64,000 nt of DNA, from assembly GCA_037893225.1 (NCBI GenBank), contig JAZGUH010000224.1, forward strand, positions 930,001-994,000, written 5' to 3'. A model generated the notes under the pieces. That model did no database searches, was not told the DNA's origin, and saw only the letters and a program-made list of their open reading frames with translations. The stretch is from Hippasteria phrygiana. Taxonomy: Eukaryota; Echinodermata; Asteroidea; Valvatida; Goniasteridae. This document shows positions 38,695 through 53,500 of the stretch, in pieces (within the stretch, counting starts at the first letter, position 1; the number at the start of each line of letters is the position of its first letter). The translations under genes were made by a program, and so were the position numbers.

Positions 38695-38926
38695 ATCCAT
38701 ACATGTCAAAATTACTGTATTTGGTTGATATTTCATGCAATTATGAATGAGTAGAGCAAGTCCATACCCCAGGGAATTTGACATGCATGGAGCAATAAAT
38801 AGACGGTAACATGTACACAGATGTTGGCCGGAAAGAAAATAAACATTGCGAGGTTTGAATTTTCTCCACAATTTTTATCTCTAGGAAGCCGCCGATGATT
38901 GCAACATGTAGCGCCAGATCTAAGCT
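38695..38926 (+). repeat. C/I hybrid monomer
   Basis: It has g60 from C, then atg, c110, c116 and t178/t184 from I, so the switch lies between positions 60 and 90. It stands where an intact C followed by I is seen elsewhere (40783-41246). The same hybrid is at 43797-44028. Confidence 0.7.
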
Positions 38927-40318
38927 ATCCATACATGTCAAAATTACTGTATTTGGTTGATATTTCATGCAATTATGAATGAGTAGAGCAAGTCCATACC
39001 CCAGGGAATTTGACAGTCATGGAGCAATAAATAGAAGGTAATATGCACACAGATGTTGGCCGGAAAGAAAATAAACATTGCGAGGTTTGAATTTTCTCCA
39101 CAAGTTTTAACTCTAGGAAGCCGCCGATGATTGCAACATGTAGCGCCAGATCTAAGCTATCCATACATGTCAAAATTACTGCATTTGGTTGATATTTCAT
39201 GCAATTATGAATGAGTAAAGCAAGTCCATACCCCAGGGAATTTGACATGCATGGAGCAATAAATAGACGGTAATATGTACACAGATGTTGGCCGGAAAGA
39301 AAATAAACATTGCGAGGTTTGAATTTTCTCCACAAGTTTTAACTCTAAGAAGCCGCCGATGATTGCAACATGTAGCGCCAGATCTAAGCTATCCATACAT
39401 GTCAAAATTACTGTATTTGGTTTATATTTCATGCAATTATGAATGAGTAAAGCAAGTCCATACCCCAGGGAATTTGACATGCATGGAGCAATAAATAGAC
39501 GGTAACATGTACACAGATGTTGGCCGGAAAGAAAATAAACATTGCGAGGTTTGAATTTTCTCCACAAGTTTTAACTCTAGGAAGCCGCCGATGATTGCAA
39601 CATGTAGCGCCAGATCTAAGCTATCCATACATGTCAAAATTACTGCATTTGGTTGATATTTCATGCAATTATGAATGAATAAAGCAAGTCCATACCCCAG
39701 GGAATTTGACGTGCATGGAGCAATAAATAGACGGTAATATGCACACAGATGTTGGCCGGAAAGAAAATAAACATTGCGAGGTTTGAATTTTCTCCACAAG
39801 TTTTAACTCTAGGAAGCCGCCGATGATTGCAACATGTAGCGCCAGATCTAAGCTATCCATACATGTCAAAATTACTGTATTTGGTTGATATTTCATGCAA
39901 TTATGAATGAGTAAAGCAAGTCCATACCCAAGGGAATTTGACATGCATGGAGCAATAAATAGACGGTAACATGTACACAGATGTTGGCCGGAAAGAAAAT
40001 AAACATTGCGAGGTTTGAATTTTCTCCACAAGTTTTAACTCTAGGAAGCCGCCGATGATTGCAACATGTAGCGCCAGATCTAAGCTATCCATACATGTCA
40101 AAATTACTGTATTTGGTTGATATTTCATGCAATTATGAATGAGTAAAGCAAGTCCATACCCCAGGGAATTTGACATGCATGGAGCAATAAATAGACGGTA
40201 ATATGTACACAGATGTTGGCCGGAAAGAAAATAAACATTGCGAGGTTTGAATTTTCTCCACAAGTTTTAACTCTAGGAAGCCGCCGATGATTGCAACATG
40301 TAGCGCCAGATCTAAGCT

Positions 40319-40550
40319 ATCCATACATGTCAAAATTACTGTATTTGGTTGATATTTCATGCAATTATGAATGAGTAGAGCAAGTCCATACCCAAGGGAA
40401 TTTGACATGCATGGAGCAATAAATAGACGGTAACATGTACACAGATGTTGGCCAGAAAGAAAATAAACATTGCGAGGTTTGAATTTTCTCCACAAGTTTT
40501 AACTCTAGGAAGCCGCCGATGATTGCAACATGTAGCGCCAGATCTAAGCT
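40319..40550 (+). repeat. C/A' hybrid monomer
   Basis: It has g60 (C), then a76 and a136 (A'), switching between positions 60 and 76. It replaces the longer C I J J A' run seen at 37305-38462, implying a four-monomer loss by one exchange. Repeated at 45421-45652. Confidence 0.7.
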
Positions 40551-42406
40551 ATCCATACATGTCAAAATTACTGTATTTGGTTGATATTTCATGCAATTAT
40601 GAATGAGTAAAGCAAGTCCATACCCCAGGGAATTTGACATGCATGGAGCAATAAATAGACGGTAATATGTACACAGATGTTGGCCGGAAAGAAAATAAAC
40701 ATTGCGAGGTTTGAATTTTCTCCACAAGTTTTAACTCTAGGAAGCCGCCGATGATTGCAACATGTAGCGCCAGATCTAAGCTATCCATACATGTCAAAAT
40801 TACTGTATTTGGTTGATATTTCATGCAATTATGAATGAGTAGAGCAAGTCCATACCCCAGGGAATTTGACAGTCATGGAGCAATAAATAGAAGGTAATAT
40901 GCACACAGATGTTGGCCGGAAAGAAAATAAACATTGCGAGGTTTGAATTTTCTCCACAAGTTTTAACTCTAGGAAGCCGCCGATGATTGCAACATGTAGC
41001 GCCAGATCTAAGCTATCCATACATGTCAAAATTACTGCATTTGGTTGATATTTCATGCAATTATGAATGAGTAAAGCAAGTCCATACCCCAGGGAATTTG
41101 ACATGCATGGAGCAATAAATAGACGGTAACATGTACACAGATGTTGGCCGGAAAGAAAATAAACATTGCGAGGTTTGAATTTTCTCCACAATTTTTATCT
41201 CTAGGAAGCCGCCGATGATTGCAACATGTAGCGCCAGATCTAAGCTATCCATACATGTCAAAATTACTGTATTTGGTTGATATTTCATGCAATTATGAAT
41301 GAGTAGAGCAAGTCCATACCCCAGGGAATTTGACAGTCATGGAGCAATAAATAGAAGGTAATATGCACACAGATGTTGGCCGGAAAGAAAATAAACATTG
41401 CGAGGTTTGAATTTTCTCCACAAGTTTTAACTCTAGGAAGCCGCCGATGATTGCAACATGTAGCGCCAGATCTAAGCTATCCATACATGTCAAAATTACT
41501 GCATTTGGTTGATATTTCATGCAATTATGAATGAGTAAAGCAAGTCCATACCCCAGGGAATTTGACATGCATGGAGCAATAAATAGACGGTAATATGTAC
41601 ACAGATGTTGGCCGGAAAGAAAATAAACATTGCGAGGTTTGAATTTTCTCCACAAGTTTTAACTCTAAGAAGCCGCCGATGATTGCAACATGTAGCGCCA
41701 GATCTAAGCTATCCATACATGTCAAAATTACTGTATTTGGTTTATATTTCATGCAATTATGAATGAGTAAAGCAAGTCCATACCCCAGGGAATTTGACAT
41801 GCATGGAGCAATAAATAGACGGTAACATGTACACAGATGTTGGCCGGAAAGAAAATAAACATTGCGAGGTTTGAATTTTCTCCACAAGTTTTAACTCTAG
41901 GAAGCCGCCGATGATTGCAACATGTAGCGCCAGATCTAAGCTATCCATACATGTCAAAATTACTGCATTTGGTTGATATTTCATGCAATTATGAATGAAT
42001 AAAGCAAGTCCATACCCCAGGGAATTTGACGTGCATGGAGCAATAAATAGACGGTAATATGCACACAGATGTTGGCCGGAAAGAAAATAAACATTGCGAG
42101 GTTTGAATTTTCTCCACAAGTTTTAACTCTAGGAAGCCGCCGATGATTGCAACATGTAGCGCCAGATCTAAGCTATCCATACATGTCAAAATTACTGTAT
42201 TTGGTTGATATTTCATGCAATTATGAATGAGTAAAGCAAGTCCATACCCCAGGGAATTTGACATGCATGGAGCAATAAATAGACGGTAATATGTACACAG
42301 ATGTTGGCCGGAAAGAAAATAAACATTGCGAGGTTTGAATTTTCTCCACAAGTTTTAACTCTAGGAAGCCGCCGATGATTGCAACATGTAGCGCCAGATC
42401 TAAGCT

Positions 42407-45400
42407 ATCCATACATGTCAAAATTACTGTATTTGGTTGATATTTCATGCAATTATGAATGAGTAGAGCAAGTCCATACCCCAGGGAATTTGACAGTCAT
42501 GGAGCAATAAATAGAAGGTAATATGCACACAGATGTTGGCCGGAAAGAAAATAAACATTGCGAGGTTTGAATTTTCTCCACAAGTTTTAACTCTAGGAAG
42601 CCGCCGATGATTGCAACATGTAGCGCCAGATCTAAGCTATCCATACATGTCAAAATTACTGCATTTGGTTGATATTTCATGCAATTATGAATGAGTAAAG
42701 CAAGTCCATACCCCAGGGAATTTGACATGCATGGAGCAATAAATAGACGGTAACATGTACACAGATGTTGGCCGGAAAGAAAATAAACATTGCGAGGTTT
42801 GAATTTTCTCCACAATTTTTATCTCTAGGAAGCCGCCGATGATTGCAACATGTAGCGCCAGATCTAAGCTATCCATACATGTCAAAATTACTGTATTTGG
42901 TTTATATTTCATGCAATTATGAATGAGTAAAGCAAGTCATACCCCAGGGAATTTGACATGCATGGAGCAATAAATAGACGGTAATATGTACACAGATGTT
43001 GGCCGGAAAGAAAATAAACATTGCGAGGTTTGAATTTTCTCCACAAGTTTTAACTATAAGAAGCCGCCGATGATTGCAACATGTAGCGCCAGATCTAAGC
43101 TATCCATACATGTCAAAATTACTGTATTTGGTTTATATTTCATGCAATTATGAATGAGTAAAGCAAGTCATACCCCAGGGAATTTGACATGCATGGAGCA
43201 ATAAATAGACGGTAATATGTACACAGATGTTGGCCGGAAAGAAAATAAACATTGCGAGGTTTGAATTTTCTCCACAAGTTTTAACTCTAGGAAGCCGCCG
43301 ATGATTGCAACATGTAGCGCCAGATCTAAGCTATCCATACATGTCAAAATTACTGTATTTGGTTGATATTTCATGCAATTATGAATGAGTAAAGCAAGTC
43401 CATACCCAAGGGAATTTGACATGCATGGAGCAATAAATAGACGGTAACATGTACACAGATGTTGGCCAGAAAGAAAATAAACATTGCGAGGTTTGAATTT
43501 TCTCCACAAGTTTTAACTCTAGGAAGCCGCCGATGATTGCAACATGTAGCGCCAGATCTAAGCTATCCATACATGTCAAAATTACTGTATTTGGTTGATA
43601 TTTCATGCAATTATGAATGAGTAAAGCAAGTCCATACCCCAGGGAATTTGACATGCATGGAGCAATAAATAGACGGTAATATGTACACAGATGTTGGCCG
43701 GAAAGAAAATAAACATTGCGAGGTTTGAATTTTCTCCACAAGTTTTAACTCTAGGAAGCCGCCGATGATTGCAACATGTAGCGCCAGATCTAAGCTATCC
43801 ATACATGTCAAAATTACTGTATTTGGTTGATATTTCATGCAATTATGAATGAGTAGAGCAAGTCCATACCCCAGGGAATTTGACATGCATGGAGCAATAA
43901 ATAGACGGTAACATGTACACAGATGTTGGCCGGAAAGAAAATAAACATTGCGAGGTTTGAATTTTCTCCACAATTTTTATCTCTAGGAAGCCGCCGATGA
44001 TTGCAACATGTAGCGCCAGATCTAAGCTATCCATACATGTCAAAATTACTGTATTTGGTTGATATTTCATGCAATTATGAATGAGTAGAGCAAGTCCATA
44101 CCCCAGGGAATTTGACAGTCATGGAGCAATAAATAGAAGGTAATATGCACACAGATGTTGGCCGGAAAGAAAATAAACATTGCGAGGTTTGAATTTTCTC
44201 CACAAGTTTTAACTCTAGGAAGCCGCCGATGATTGCAACATGTAGCGCCAGATCTAAGCTATCCATACATGTCAAAATTACTGCATTTGGTTGATATTTC
44301 ATGCAATTATGAATGAGTAAAGCAAGTCCATACCCCAGGGAATTTGACATGCATGGAGCAATAAATAGACGGTAATATGTACACAGATGTTGGCCGGAAA
44401 GAAAATAAACATTGCGAGGTTTGAATTTTCTCCACAAGTTTTAACTCTAAGAAGCCGCCGATGATTGCAACATGTAGCGCCAGATCTAAGCTATCCATAC
44501 ATGTCAAAATTACTGTATTTGGTTTATATTTCATGCAATTATGAATGAGTAAAGCAAGTCCATACCCCAGGGAATTTGACATGCATGGAGCAATAAATAG
44601 ACGGTAACATGTACACAGATGTTGGCCGGAAAGAAAATAAACATTGCGAGGTTTGAATTTTCTCCACAAGTTTTAACTCTAGGAAGCCGCCGATGATTGC
44701 AACATGTAGCGCCAGATCTAAGCTATCCATACATGTCAAAATTACTGCATTTGGTTGATATTTCATGCAATTATGAATGAATAAAGCAAGTCCATACCCC
44801 AGGGAATTTGACGTGCATGGAGCAATAAATAGACGGTAATATGCACACAGATGTTGGCCGGAAAGAAAATAAACATTGCGAGGTTTGAATTTTCTCCACA
44901 AGTTTTAACTCTAGGAAGCCGCCGATGATTGCAACATGTAGCGCCAGATCTAAGCTATCCATACATGTCAAAATTACTGTATTTGGTTGATATTTCATGC
45001 AATTATGAATGAGTAAAGCAAGTCCATACCCAAGGGAATTTGACATGCATGGAGCAATAAATAGACGGTAACATGTACACAGATGTTGGCCGGAAAGAAA
45101 ATAAACATTGCGAGGTTTGAATTTTCTCCACAAGTTTTAACTCTAGGAAGCCGCCGATGATTGCAACATGTAGCGCCAGATCTAAGCTATCCATACATGT
45201 CAAAATTACTGTATTTGGTTGATATTTCATGCAATTATGAATGAGTAAAGCAAGTCCATACCCCAGGGAATTTGACATGCATGGAGCAATAAATAGACGG
45301 TAATATGTACACAGATGTTGGCCGGAAAGAAAATAAACATTGCGAGGTTTGAATTTTCTCCACAAGTTTTAACTCTAGGAAGCCGCCGATGATTGCAACA

Positions 45401-47740
45401 TGTAGCGCCAGATCTAAGCTATCCATACATGTCAAAATTACTGTATTTGGTTGATATTTCATGCAATTATGAATGAGTAGAGCAAGTCCATACCCAAGGG
45501 AATTTGACATGCATGGAGCAATAAATAGACGGTAACATGTACACAGATGTTGGCCAGAAAGAAAATAAACATTGCGAGGTTTGAATTTTCTCCACAAGTT
45601 TTAACTCTAGGAAGCCGCCGATGATTGCAACATGTAGCGCCAGATCTAAGCTATCCATACATGTCAAAATTACTGTATTTGGTTGATATTTCATGCAATT
45701 ATGAATGAGTAAAGCAAGTCCATACCCCAGGGAATTTGACATGCATGGAGCAATAAATAGACGGTAATATGTACACAGATGTTGGCCGGAAAGAAAATAA
45801 ACATTGCGAGGTTTGAATTTTCTCCACAAGTTTTAACTCTAGGAAGCCGCCGATGATTGCAACATGTAGCGCCAGATCTAAGCTATCCATACATGTCAAA
45901 ATTACTGTATTTGGTTGATATTTCATGCAATTATGAATGAGTAGAGCAAGTCCATACCACAGGGAATTTGACAGTCATGGAGCAATAAATAGAAGGTAAT
46001 ATGCACACAGATGTTGGCCGGAAAGAAAATAAACATTGCGAGGTTTGAATTTTCTCCACAAGTTTTAACTCTAGGAAGCCGCCGATGATTGCAACATGTA
46101 GCGCCAGATCTAAGCTATCCATACATGTCAAAATTACTGCATTTGGTTGATATTTCATGCAATTATGAATGAGTAAAGCAAGTCCATACCCCAGGGAATT
46201 TGACATGCATGGAGCAATAAATAGACGGTAACATGTACACAGATGTTGGCCGGAAAGAAAATAAACATTGCGAGGTTTGAATTTTCTCCACAATTTTTAT
46301 CTCTAGGAAGCCGCCGATGATTGCAACATGTAGCGCCAGATCTAAGCTATCCATACATGTCAAAATTACTGTATTTGGTTGATATTTCATGCAATTATGA
46401 ATGAGTAGAGCAAGTCCATACCCCAGGGAATTTGACAGTCATGGAGCAATAAATAGAAGGTAATATGCACACAGATGTTGGCCGGAAAGAAAATAAACAT
46501 TGCGAGGTTTGAATTTTCTCCACAAGTTTTAACTCTAGGAAGCCGCCGATGATTGCAACATGTAGCGCCAGATCTAAGCTATCCATACATGTCAAAATTA
46601 CTGCATTTGGTTGATATTTCATGCAATTATGAATGAGTAAAGCAAGTCCATACCCCAGGGAATTTGACATGCATGGAGCAATAAATAGACGGTAATATGT
46701 ACACAGATGTTGGCCGGAAAGAAAATAAACATTGCGAGGTTTGAATTTTCTCCACAAGTTTTAACTCTAAGAAGCCGCCGATGATTGCAACATGTAGCGC
46801 CAGATCTAAGCTATCCATACATGTCAAAATTACTGTATTTGGTTTATATTTCATGCAATTATGAATGAGTAAAGCAAGTCCATACCCCAGGGAATTTGAC
46901 ATGCATGGAGCAATAAATAGACGGTAACATGTACACAGATGTTGGCCGGAAAGAAAATAAACATTGCGAGGTTTGAATTTTCTCCACAAGTTTTAACTCT
47001 AGGAAGCCGCCGATGATTGCAACATGTAGCGCCAGATCTAAGCTATCCATACATGTCAAAATTACTGCATTTGGTTGATATTTCATGCAATTATGAATGA
47101 ATAAAGCAAGTCCATACCCCAGGGAATTTGACGTGCATGGAGCAATAAATAGACGGTAATATGCACACAGATGTTGGCCGGAAAGAAAATAAACATTGCG
47201 AGGTTTGAATTTTCTCCACAAGTTTTAACTCTAGGAAGCCGCCGATGATTGCAACATGTAGCGCCAGATCTAAGCTATCCATACATGTCAAAATTACTGT
47301 ATTTGGTTGATATTTCATGCAATTATGAATGAGTAAAGCAAGTCCATACCCAAGGGAATTTGACATGCATGGAGCAATAAATAGACGGTAACATGTACAC
47401 AGATGTTGGCCGGAAAGAAAATAAACATTGCGAGGTTTGAATTTTCTCCACAAGTTTTAACTCTAGGAAGCCGCCGATGATTGCAACATGTAGCGCCAGA
47501 TCTAAGCTATCCATACATGTCAAAATTACTGTATTTGGTTGATATTTCATGCAATTATGAATGAGTAAAGCAAGTCCATACCCCAGGGAATTTGACATGC
47601 ATGGAGCAATAAATAGACGGTAATATGTACACAGATGTTGGCCGGAAAGAAAATAAACATTGCGAGGTTTGAATTTTCTCCACAAGTTTTAACTCTAGGA
47701 AGCCGCCGATGATTGCAACATGTAGCGCCAGATCTAAGCT
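42407..47740 (+). repeat. 23-monomer HOR, 5334 bp, copy 2
   Basis: Same order as 37305-42406 at an offset of 5102, but with A retained (47277) between H and B. It is therefore 232 bp longer. The C monomer at 45885 has a private a ('ccacaggg'). Confidence 0.92.
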
Positions 47741-48667
47741 ATCCATACATGTCAAAATTACTGTATTTGGTTGATATTTCATGCAATTATGAATGAGTAG
47801 AGCAAGTCCATACCCCAGGGAATTTGACAGTCATGGAGCAATAAATAGAAGGTAATATGCACACAGATGTTGGCCGGAAAGAAAATAAACATTGCGAGGT
47901 TTGAATTTTCTCCACAAGTTTTAACTCTAGGAAGCCGCCGATGATTGCAACATGTAGCGCCAGATCTAAGCTATCCATACATGTCAAAATTACTGCATTT
48001 GGTTGATATTTCATGCAATTATGAATGAGTAAAGCAAGTCCATACCCCAGGGAATTTGACATGCATGGAGCAATAAATAGACGGTAACATGTACACAGAT
48101 GTTGGCCGGAAAGAAAATAAACATTGCGAGGTTTGAATTTTCTCCACAATTTTTATCTCTAGGAAGCCGCCGATGATTGCAACATGTAGCGCCAGATCTA
48201 AGCTATCCATACATGTCAAAATTACTGTATTTGGTTTATATTTCATGCAATTATGAATGAGTAAAGCAAGTCATACCCCAGGGAATTTGACATGCATGGA
48301 GCAATAAATAGACGGTAATATGTACACAGATGTTGGCCGGAAAGAAACTAAACATTGCGAGGTTTGAATTTTCTCCACAAGTTTTAACTATAAGAAGCCG
48401 CCGATGATTGCAACATGTAGCGCCAGATCTAAGCTATCCATACATGTCAAAATTACTGCACTTGGTTGATATTTCATGCAATTATGAATGAGTAAAGCAA
48501 GTCCATACCCCAGGGAATTTGACATGCATGGAGCAATAAATAGACGGTAACATGTACACAGATGTTGGCCGGAAAGAAAATAAACATTGCGAGGTTTGAA
48601 TTTTCTCCACAATTTTTATCTCTAGGAAGCCGCCGATGATTGCTACATGTTGCGCCAGATCTAAGCT

Positions 48668-48899
48668 ATCCATACATGTCAAAATTACTGTATTTGGTTT
48701 ATATTTCATGCAATTATGAATGAGTAAAGCAAGTCCATACCCCAGGGAATTTGACATGCATGGAGCAATAAATAGACGGTAACATGTACACAGATGTTGG
48801 CCGGAAAGAAAATAAACATTGCGAGGTTTGAATTTTCTCCACAATTTTTATCTCTAGGAAGCCGCCGATGATTGCAACATGTAGCGCCAGATCTAAGCT
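48668..48899 (+). repeat. J'/I hybrid at the 695-bp duplication junction
   Basis: It has t24 and t33 as in J' but the full 'gtccatac' and t178/t184 of I. The switch lies between positions 33 and 69. Upstream (48205, 48436) and downstream (48900, 49131) J I' pairs are 695 bp apart, so this monomer is the junction produced by exchange of J' with I. Confidence 0.75.
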
Positions 48900-49825
48900 A
48901 TCCATACATGTCAAAATTACTGTATTTGGTTTATATTTCATGCAATTATGAATGAGTAAAGCAAGTCATACCCCAGGGAATTTGACATGCATGGAGCAAT
49001 AAATAGACGGTAATATGTACACAGATGTTGGCCGGAAAGAAACTAAACATTGCGAGGTTTGAATTTTCTCCACAAGTTTTAACTATAAGAAGCCGCCGAT
49101 GATTGCAACATGTAGCGCCAGATCTAAGCTATCCATACATGTCAAAATTACTGCACTTGGTTGATATTTCATGCAATTATGAATGAGTAAAGCAAGTCCA
49201 TACCCCAGGGAATTTGACATGCATGGAGCAATAAATAGACGGTAACATGTACACAGATGTTGGCCGGAAAGAAAATAAACATTGCGAGGTTTGAATTTTC
49301 TCCACAATTTTTATCTCTAGGAAGCCGCCGATGATTGCTACATGTTGCGCCAGATCTAAGCTATCCATACATGTCAAAATTACTGTATTTGGTTTATATT
49401 TCATGCAATTATGAATGAGTAAAGCAAGTCATACCCCAGGGAATTTGACATGCATGGAGCAATAAATAGACGGTAATATGTACACAGATGTTGGCCAGAA
49501 AGAAAATAAACATTGCGAGGTTTGAATTTTCTCCACAAGTTTTAACTCTAGGAAGCCGCCGATGATTGCAACATGTAGCGCCAGATCTAAGCTATCCATA
49601 CATGTCAAAATTACTGTATTTGGTTGATATTTCATGCAATTATGAATGAGTAAAGCAAGTCCATACCCCAGGGAATTTGACATGCATGGAGCAATAAATA
49701 GACGGTAATATGTACACAGATGTTGGCCGGAAAGAAAATAAACATTGCGAGGTTTGAATTTTCTCCACAAGTTTTAACTCTAGGAAGCCGCCGATGATTG
49801 CAACATGTAGCGCCAGATCTAAGCT

Positions 49826-50057
49826 ATCCATACATGTCAAAATTACTGTATTTGGTTGATATTTCATGCAATTATGAATGAGTAGAGCAAGTCCATACCC
49901 CAGGGAATTTGACAGTCATGGAGCAATAAATAGAAGGTAATATGCACACAGATGTTGGCCGGAAAGAAAATAAACATTGCGAGGTTTGAATTTTCTCCAC
50001 AATTTTTATCTCTAGGAAGCCGCCGATGATTGCAACATGTAGCGCCAGATCTAAGCT
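49826..50057 (+). repeat. C/I hybrid (one-monomer deletion junction)
   Basis: It carries agt, a110 and c120 of C, then t178/t184 of I; the switch lies between 120 and 178. The homologous run at 52839-53302 has separate C and I monomers, so one 232-bp unit was lost here or gained there. Confidence 0.7.
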
Positions 50058-50520
50058 ATCCATACATGTCAAAATTACTGTATTTGGTTTATATTTCATG
50101 CAATTATGAATGAGTAAAGCAAGTCATACCCCAGGGAATTTGACATGCATGGAGCAATAAATAGACGGTAATATGTACACAGATGTTGGCCGGAAAGAAA
50201 ATAAACATTGCGAGGTTTGAATTTTCTCCACAAGTTTTAACTCTAAGAAGCCGCCGATGATTGCAACATGTAGCGCCAGATCTAAGCTATCCATACATGT
50301 CAAAATTACTGCATTTGGTTGATATTTCATGCAATTATGAATGAGTAAAGCAAGTCCATACCCCAGGGAATTTGACATGCATGGAGCAATAAATAGACGG
50401 TAATATGTACACAGATGTTGGCCGGAAAGAAAATAAACATTGCGAGGTTTGAATTTTCTCCACAAGTTTTAACTCTAAGAAGCCGCCGATGATTGCAACA
50501 TGTAGCGCCAGATCTAAGCT

Positions 50521-53500
50521 ATCCATACATGTCAAAATTACTGTATTTGGTTTATATTTCATGCAATTATGAATGAGTAAAGCAAGTCCATACCCCAGGG
50601 AATTTGACATGCATGGAGCAATAAATAGACGGTAACATGTACACAGATGTTGGCCGGAAAGAAAATAAACATTGCGAGGTTTGAATTTTCTCCACAAGTT
50701 TTAACTCTAGGAAGCCGCCGATGATTGCAACATGTAGCGCCAGATCTAAGCTATCCATACATGTCAAAATTACTGCATTTGGTTGATATTTCATGCAATT
50801 ATGAATGAATAAAGCAAGTCCATACCCCAGGGAATTTGACGTGCATGGAGCAATAAATAGACGGTAATATGCACACAGATGTTGGCCGGAAAGAAAATAA
50901 ACATTGCGAGGTTTGAATTTTCTCCACAAGTTTTAACTCTAGGAAGCCGCCGATGATTGCAACATGTAGCGCCAGATCTAAGCTATCCATACATGTCAAA
51001 ATTACTGTATTTGGTTGATATTTCATGCAATTATGAATGAGTAAAGCAAGTCCATACCCAAGGGAATTTGACATGCATGGAGCAATAAATAGACGGTAAC
51101 ATGTACACAGATGTTGGCCGGAAAGAAAATAAACATTGCGAGGTTTGAATTTTCTCCACAAGTTTTAACTCTAGGAAGCCGCCGATGATTGCAACATGTA
51201 GCGCCAGATCTAAGCTATCCATACATGTCAAAATTACTGTATTTGGTTGATATTTCATGCAATTATGAATGAGTAAAGCAAGTCCATACCCCAGGGAATT
51301 TGACATGCATGGAGCAATAAATAGACGGTAATATGTACACAGATGTTGGCCGGAAAGAAAATAAACATTGCGAGGTTTGAATTTTCTCCACAAGTTTTAA
51401 CTCTAGGAAGCCGCCGATGATTGCAACATGTAGCGCCAGATCTAAGCTATCCATACATGTCAAAATTACTGTATTTGGTTGATATTTCATGCAATTATGA
51501 ATGAGTAGAGCAAGTCCATACCCCAGGGAATTTGACAGTCATGGAGCAATAAATAGAAGGTAATATGCACACAGATGTTGGCCGGAAAGAAAATAAACAT
51601 TGCGAGGTTTGAATTTTCTCCACAAGTTTTAACTCTAGGAAGCCGCCGATGATTGCAACATGTAGCGCCAGATCTAAGCTATCCATACATGTCAAAATTA
51701 CTGCATTTGGTTGATATTTCATGCAATTATGAATGAGTAAAGCAAGTCCATACCCCAGGGAATTTGACATGCATGGAGCAATAAATAGACGGTAACATGT
51801 ACACAGATGTTGGCCGGAAAGAAAATAAACATTGCGAGGTTTGAATTTTCTCCACAATTTTTATCTCTAGGAAGCCGCCGATGATTGCAACATGTAGCGC
51901 CAGATCTAAGCTATCCATACATGTCAAAATTACTGTATTTGGTTTATATTTCATGCAATTATGAATGAGTAAAGCAAGTCATACCCCAGGGAATTTGACA
52001 TGCATGGAGCAATAAATAGACGGTAATATGTACACAGATGTTGGCCGGAAAGAAACTAAACATTGCGAGGTTTGAATTTTCTCCACAAGTTTTAACTATA
52101 AGAAGCCGCCGATGATTGCAACATGTAGCGCCAGATCTAAGCTATCCATACATGTCAAAATTACTGCACTTGGTTGATATTTCATGCAATTATGAATGAG
52201 TAAAGCAAGTCCATACCCCAGGGAATTTGACATGCATGGAGCAATAAATAGACGGTAACATGTACACAGATGTTGGCCGGAAAGAAAATAAACATTGCGA
52301 GGTTTGAATTTTCTCCACAATTTTTATCTCTAGGAAGCCGCCGATGATTGCTACATGTTGCGCCAGATCTAAGCTATCCATACATGTCAAAATTACTGTA
52401 TTTGGTTTATATTTCATGCAATTATGAATGAGTAAAGCAAGTCATACCCCAGGGAATTTGACATGCATGGAGCAATAAATAGACGGTAATATGTACACAG
52501 ATGTTGGCCAGAAAGAAAATAAACATTGCGAGGTTTGAATTTTCTCCACAAGTTTTAACTCTAGGAAGCCGCCGATGATTGCAACATGTAGCGCCAGATC
52601 TAAGCTATCCATACATGTCAAAATTACTGTATTTGGTTGATATTTCATGCAATTATGAATGAGTAAAGCAAGTCCATACCCCAGGGAATTTGACATGCAT
52701 GGAGCAATAAATAGACGGTAATATGTACACAGATGTTGGCCGGAAAGAAAATAAACATTGCGAGGTTTGAATTTTCTCCACAAGTTTTAACTCTAGGAAG
52801 CCGCCGATGATTGCAACATGTAGCGCCAGATCTAAGCTATCCATACATGTCAAAATTACTGTATTTGGTTGATATTTCATGCAATTATGAATGAGTAGAG
52901 CAAGTCCATACCCCAGGGAATTTGACAGTCATGGAGCAATAAATAGAAGGTAATATGCACACAGATGTTGGCCGGAAAGAAAATAAACATTGCGAGGTTT
53001 GAATTTTCTCCACAAGTTTTAACTCTAGGAAGCCGCCGATGATTGCAACATGTAGCGCCAGATCTAAGCTATCCATACATGTCAAAATTACTGCATTTGG
53101 TTGATATTTCATGCAATTATGAATGAGTAAAGCAAGTCCATACCCCAGGGAATTTGACATGCATGGAGCAATAAATAGACGGTAACATGTACACAGATGT
53201 TGGCCGGAAAGAAAATAAACATTGCGAGGTTTGAATTTTCTCCACAATTTTTATCTCTAGGAAGCCGCCGATGATTGCAACATGTAGCGCCAGATCTAAG
53301 CTATCCATACATGTCAAAATTACTGTATTTGGTTTATATTTCATGCAATTATGAATGAGTAAAGCAAGTCATACCCCAGGGAATTTGACATGCATGGAGC
53401 AATAAATAGACGGTAATATGTACACAGATGTTGGCCGGAAAGAAAATAAACATTGCGAGGTTTGAATTTTCTCCACAAGTTTTAACTCTAAGAAGCCGCC

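Larger units (their letters stand above)
37305..42406 (+). repeat. 22-monomer HOR, 5102 bp, copy 1
   Basis: The order is C I J J A' B C/I C D F H A B C/A' B C I C D F H B. The two J monomers (37769, 38000) give -2 bp. Type I (t178/t184, 'caatttttatc') appears here for the first time and marks the right 27 kb. A is missing between H (41943) and B (42175). Confidence 0.92.
47741..50520 (+). repeat. Twelve-monomer transition segment
   Basis: The order is C I J I' J/I J I' J' B C/I J D. It contains the 695-bp tandem duplication at 48205-49594 and the C/I hybrid at 49826. The corresponding unduplicated run I J I' J' B C I J is at 51681-53533. Confidence 0.88.
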
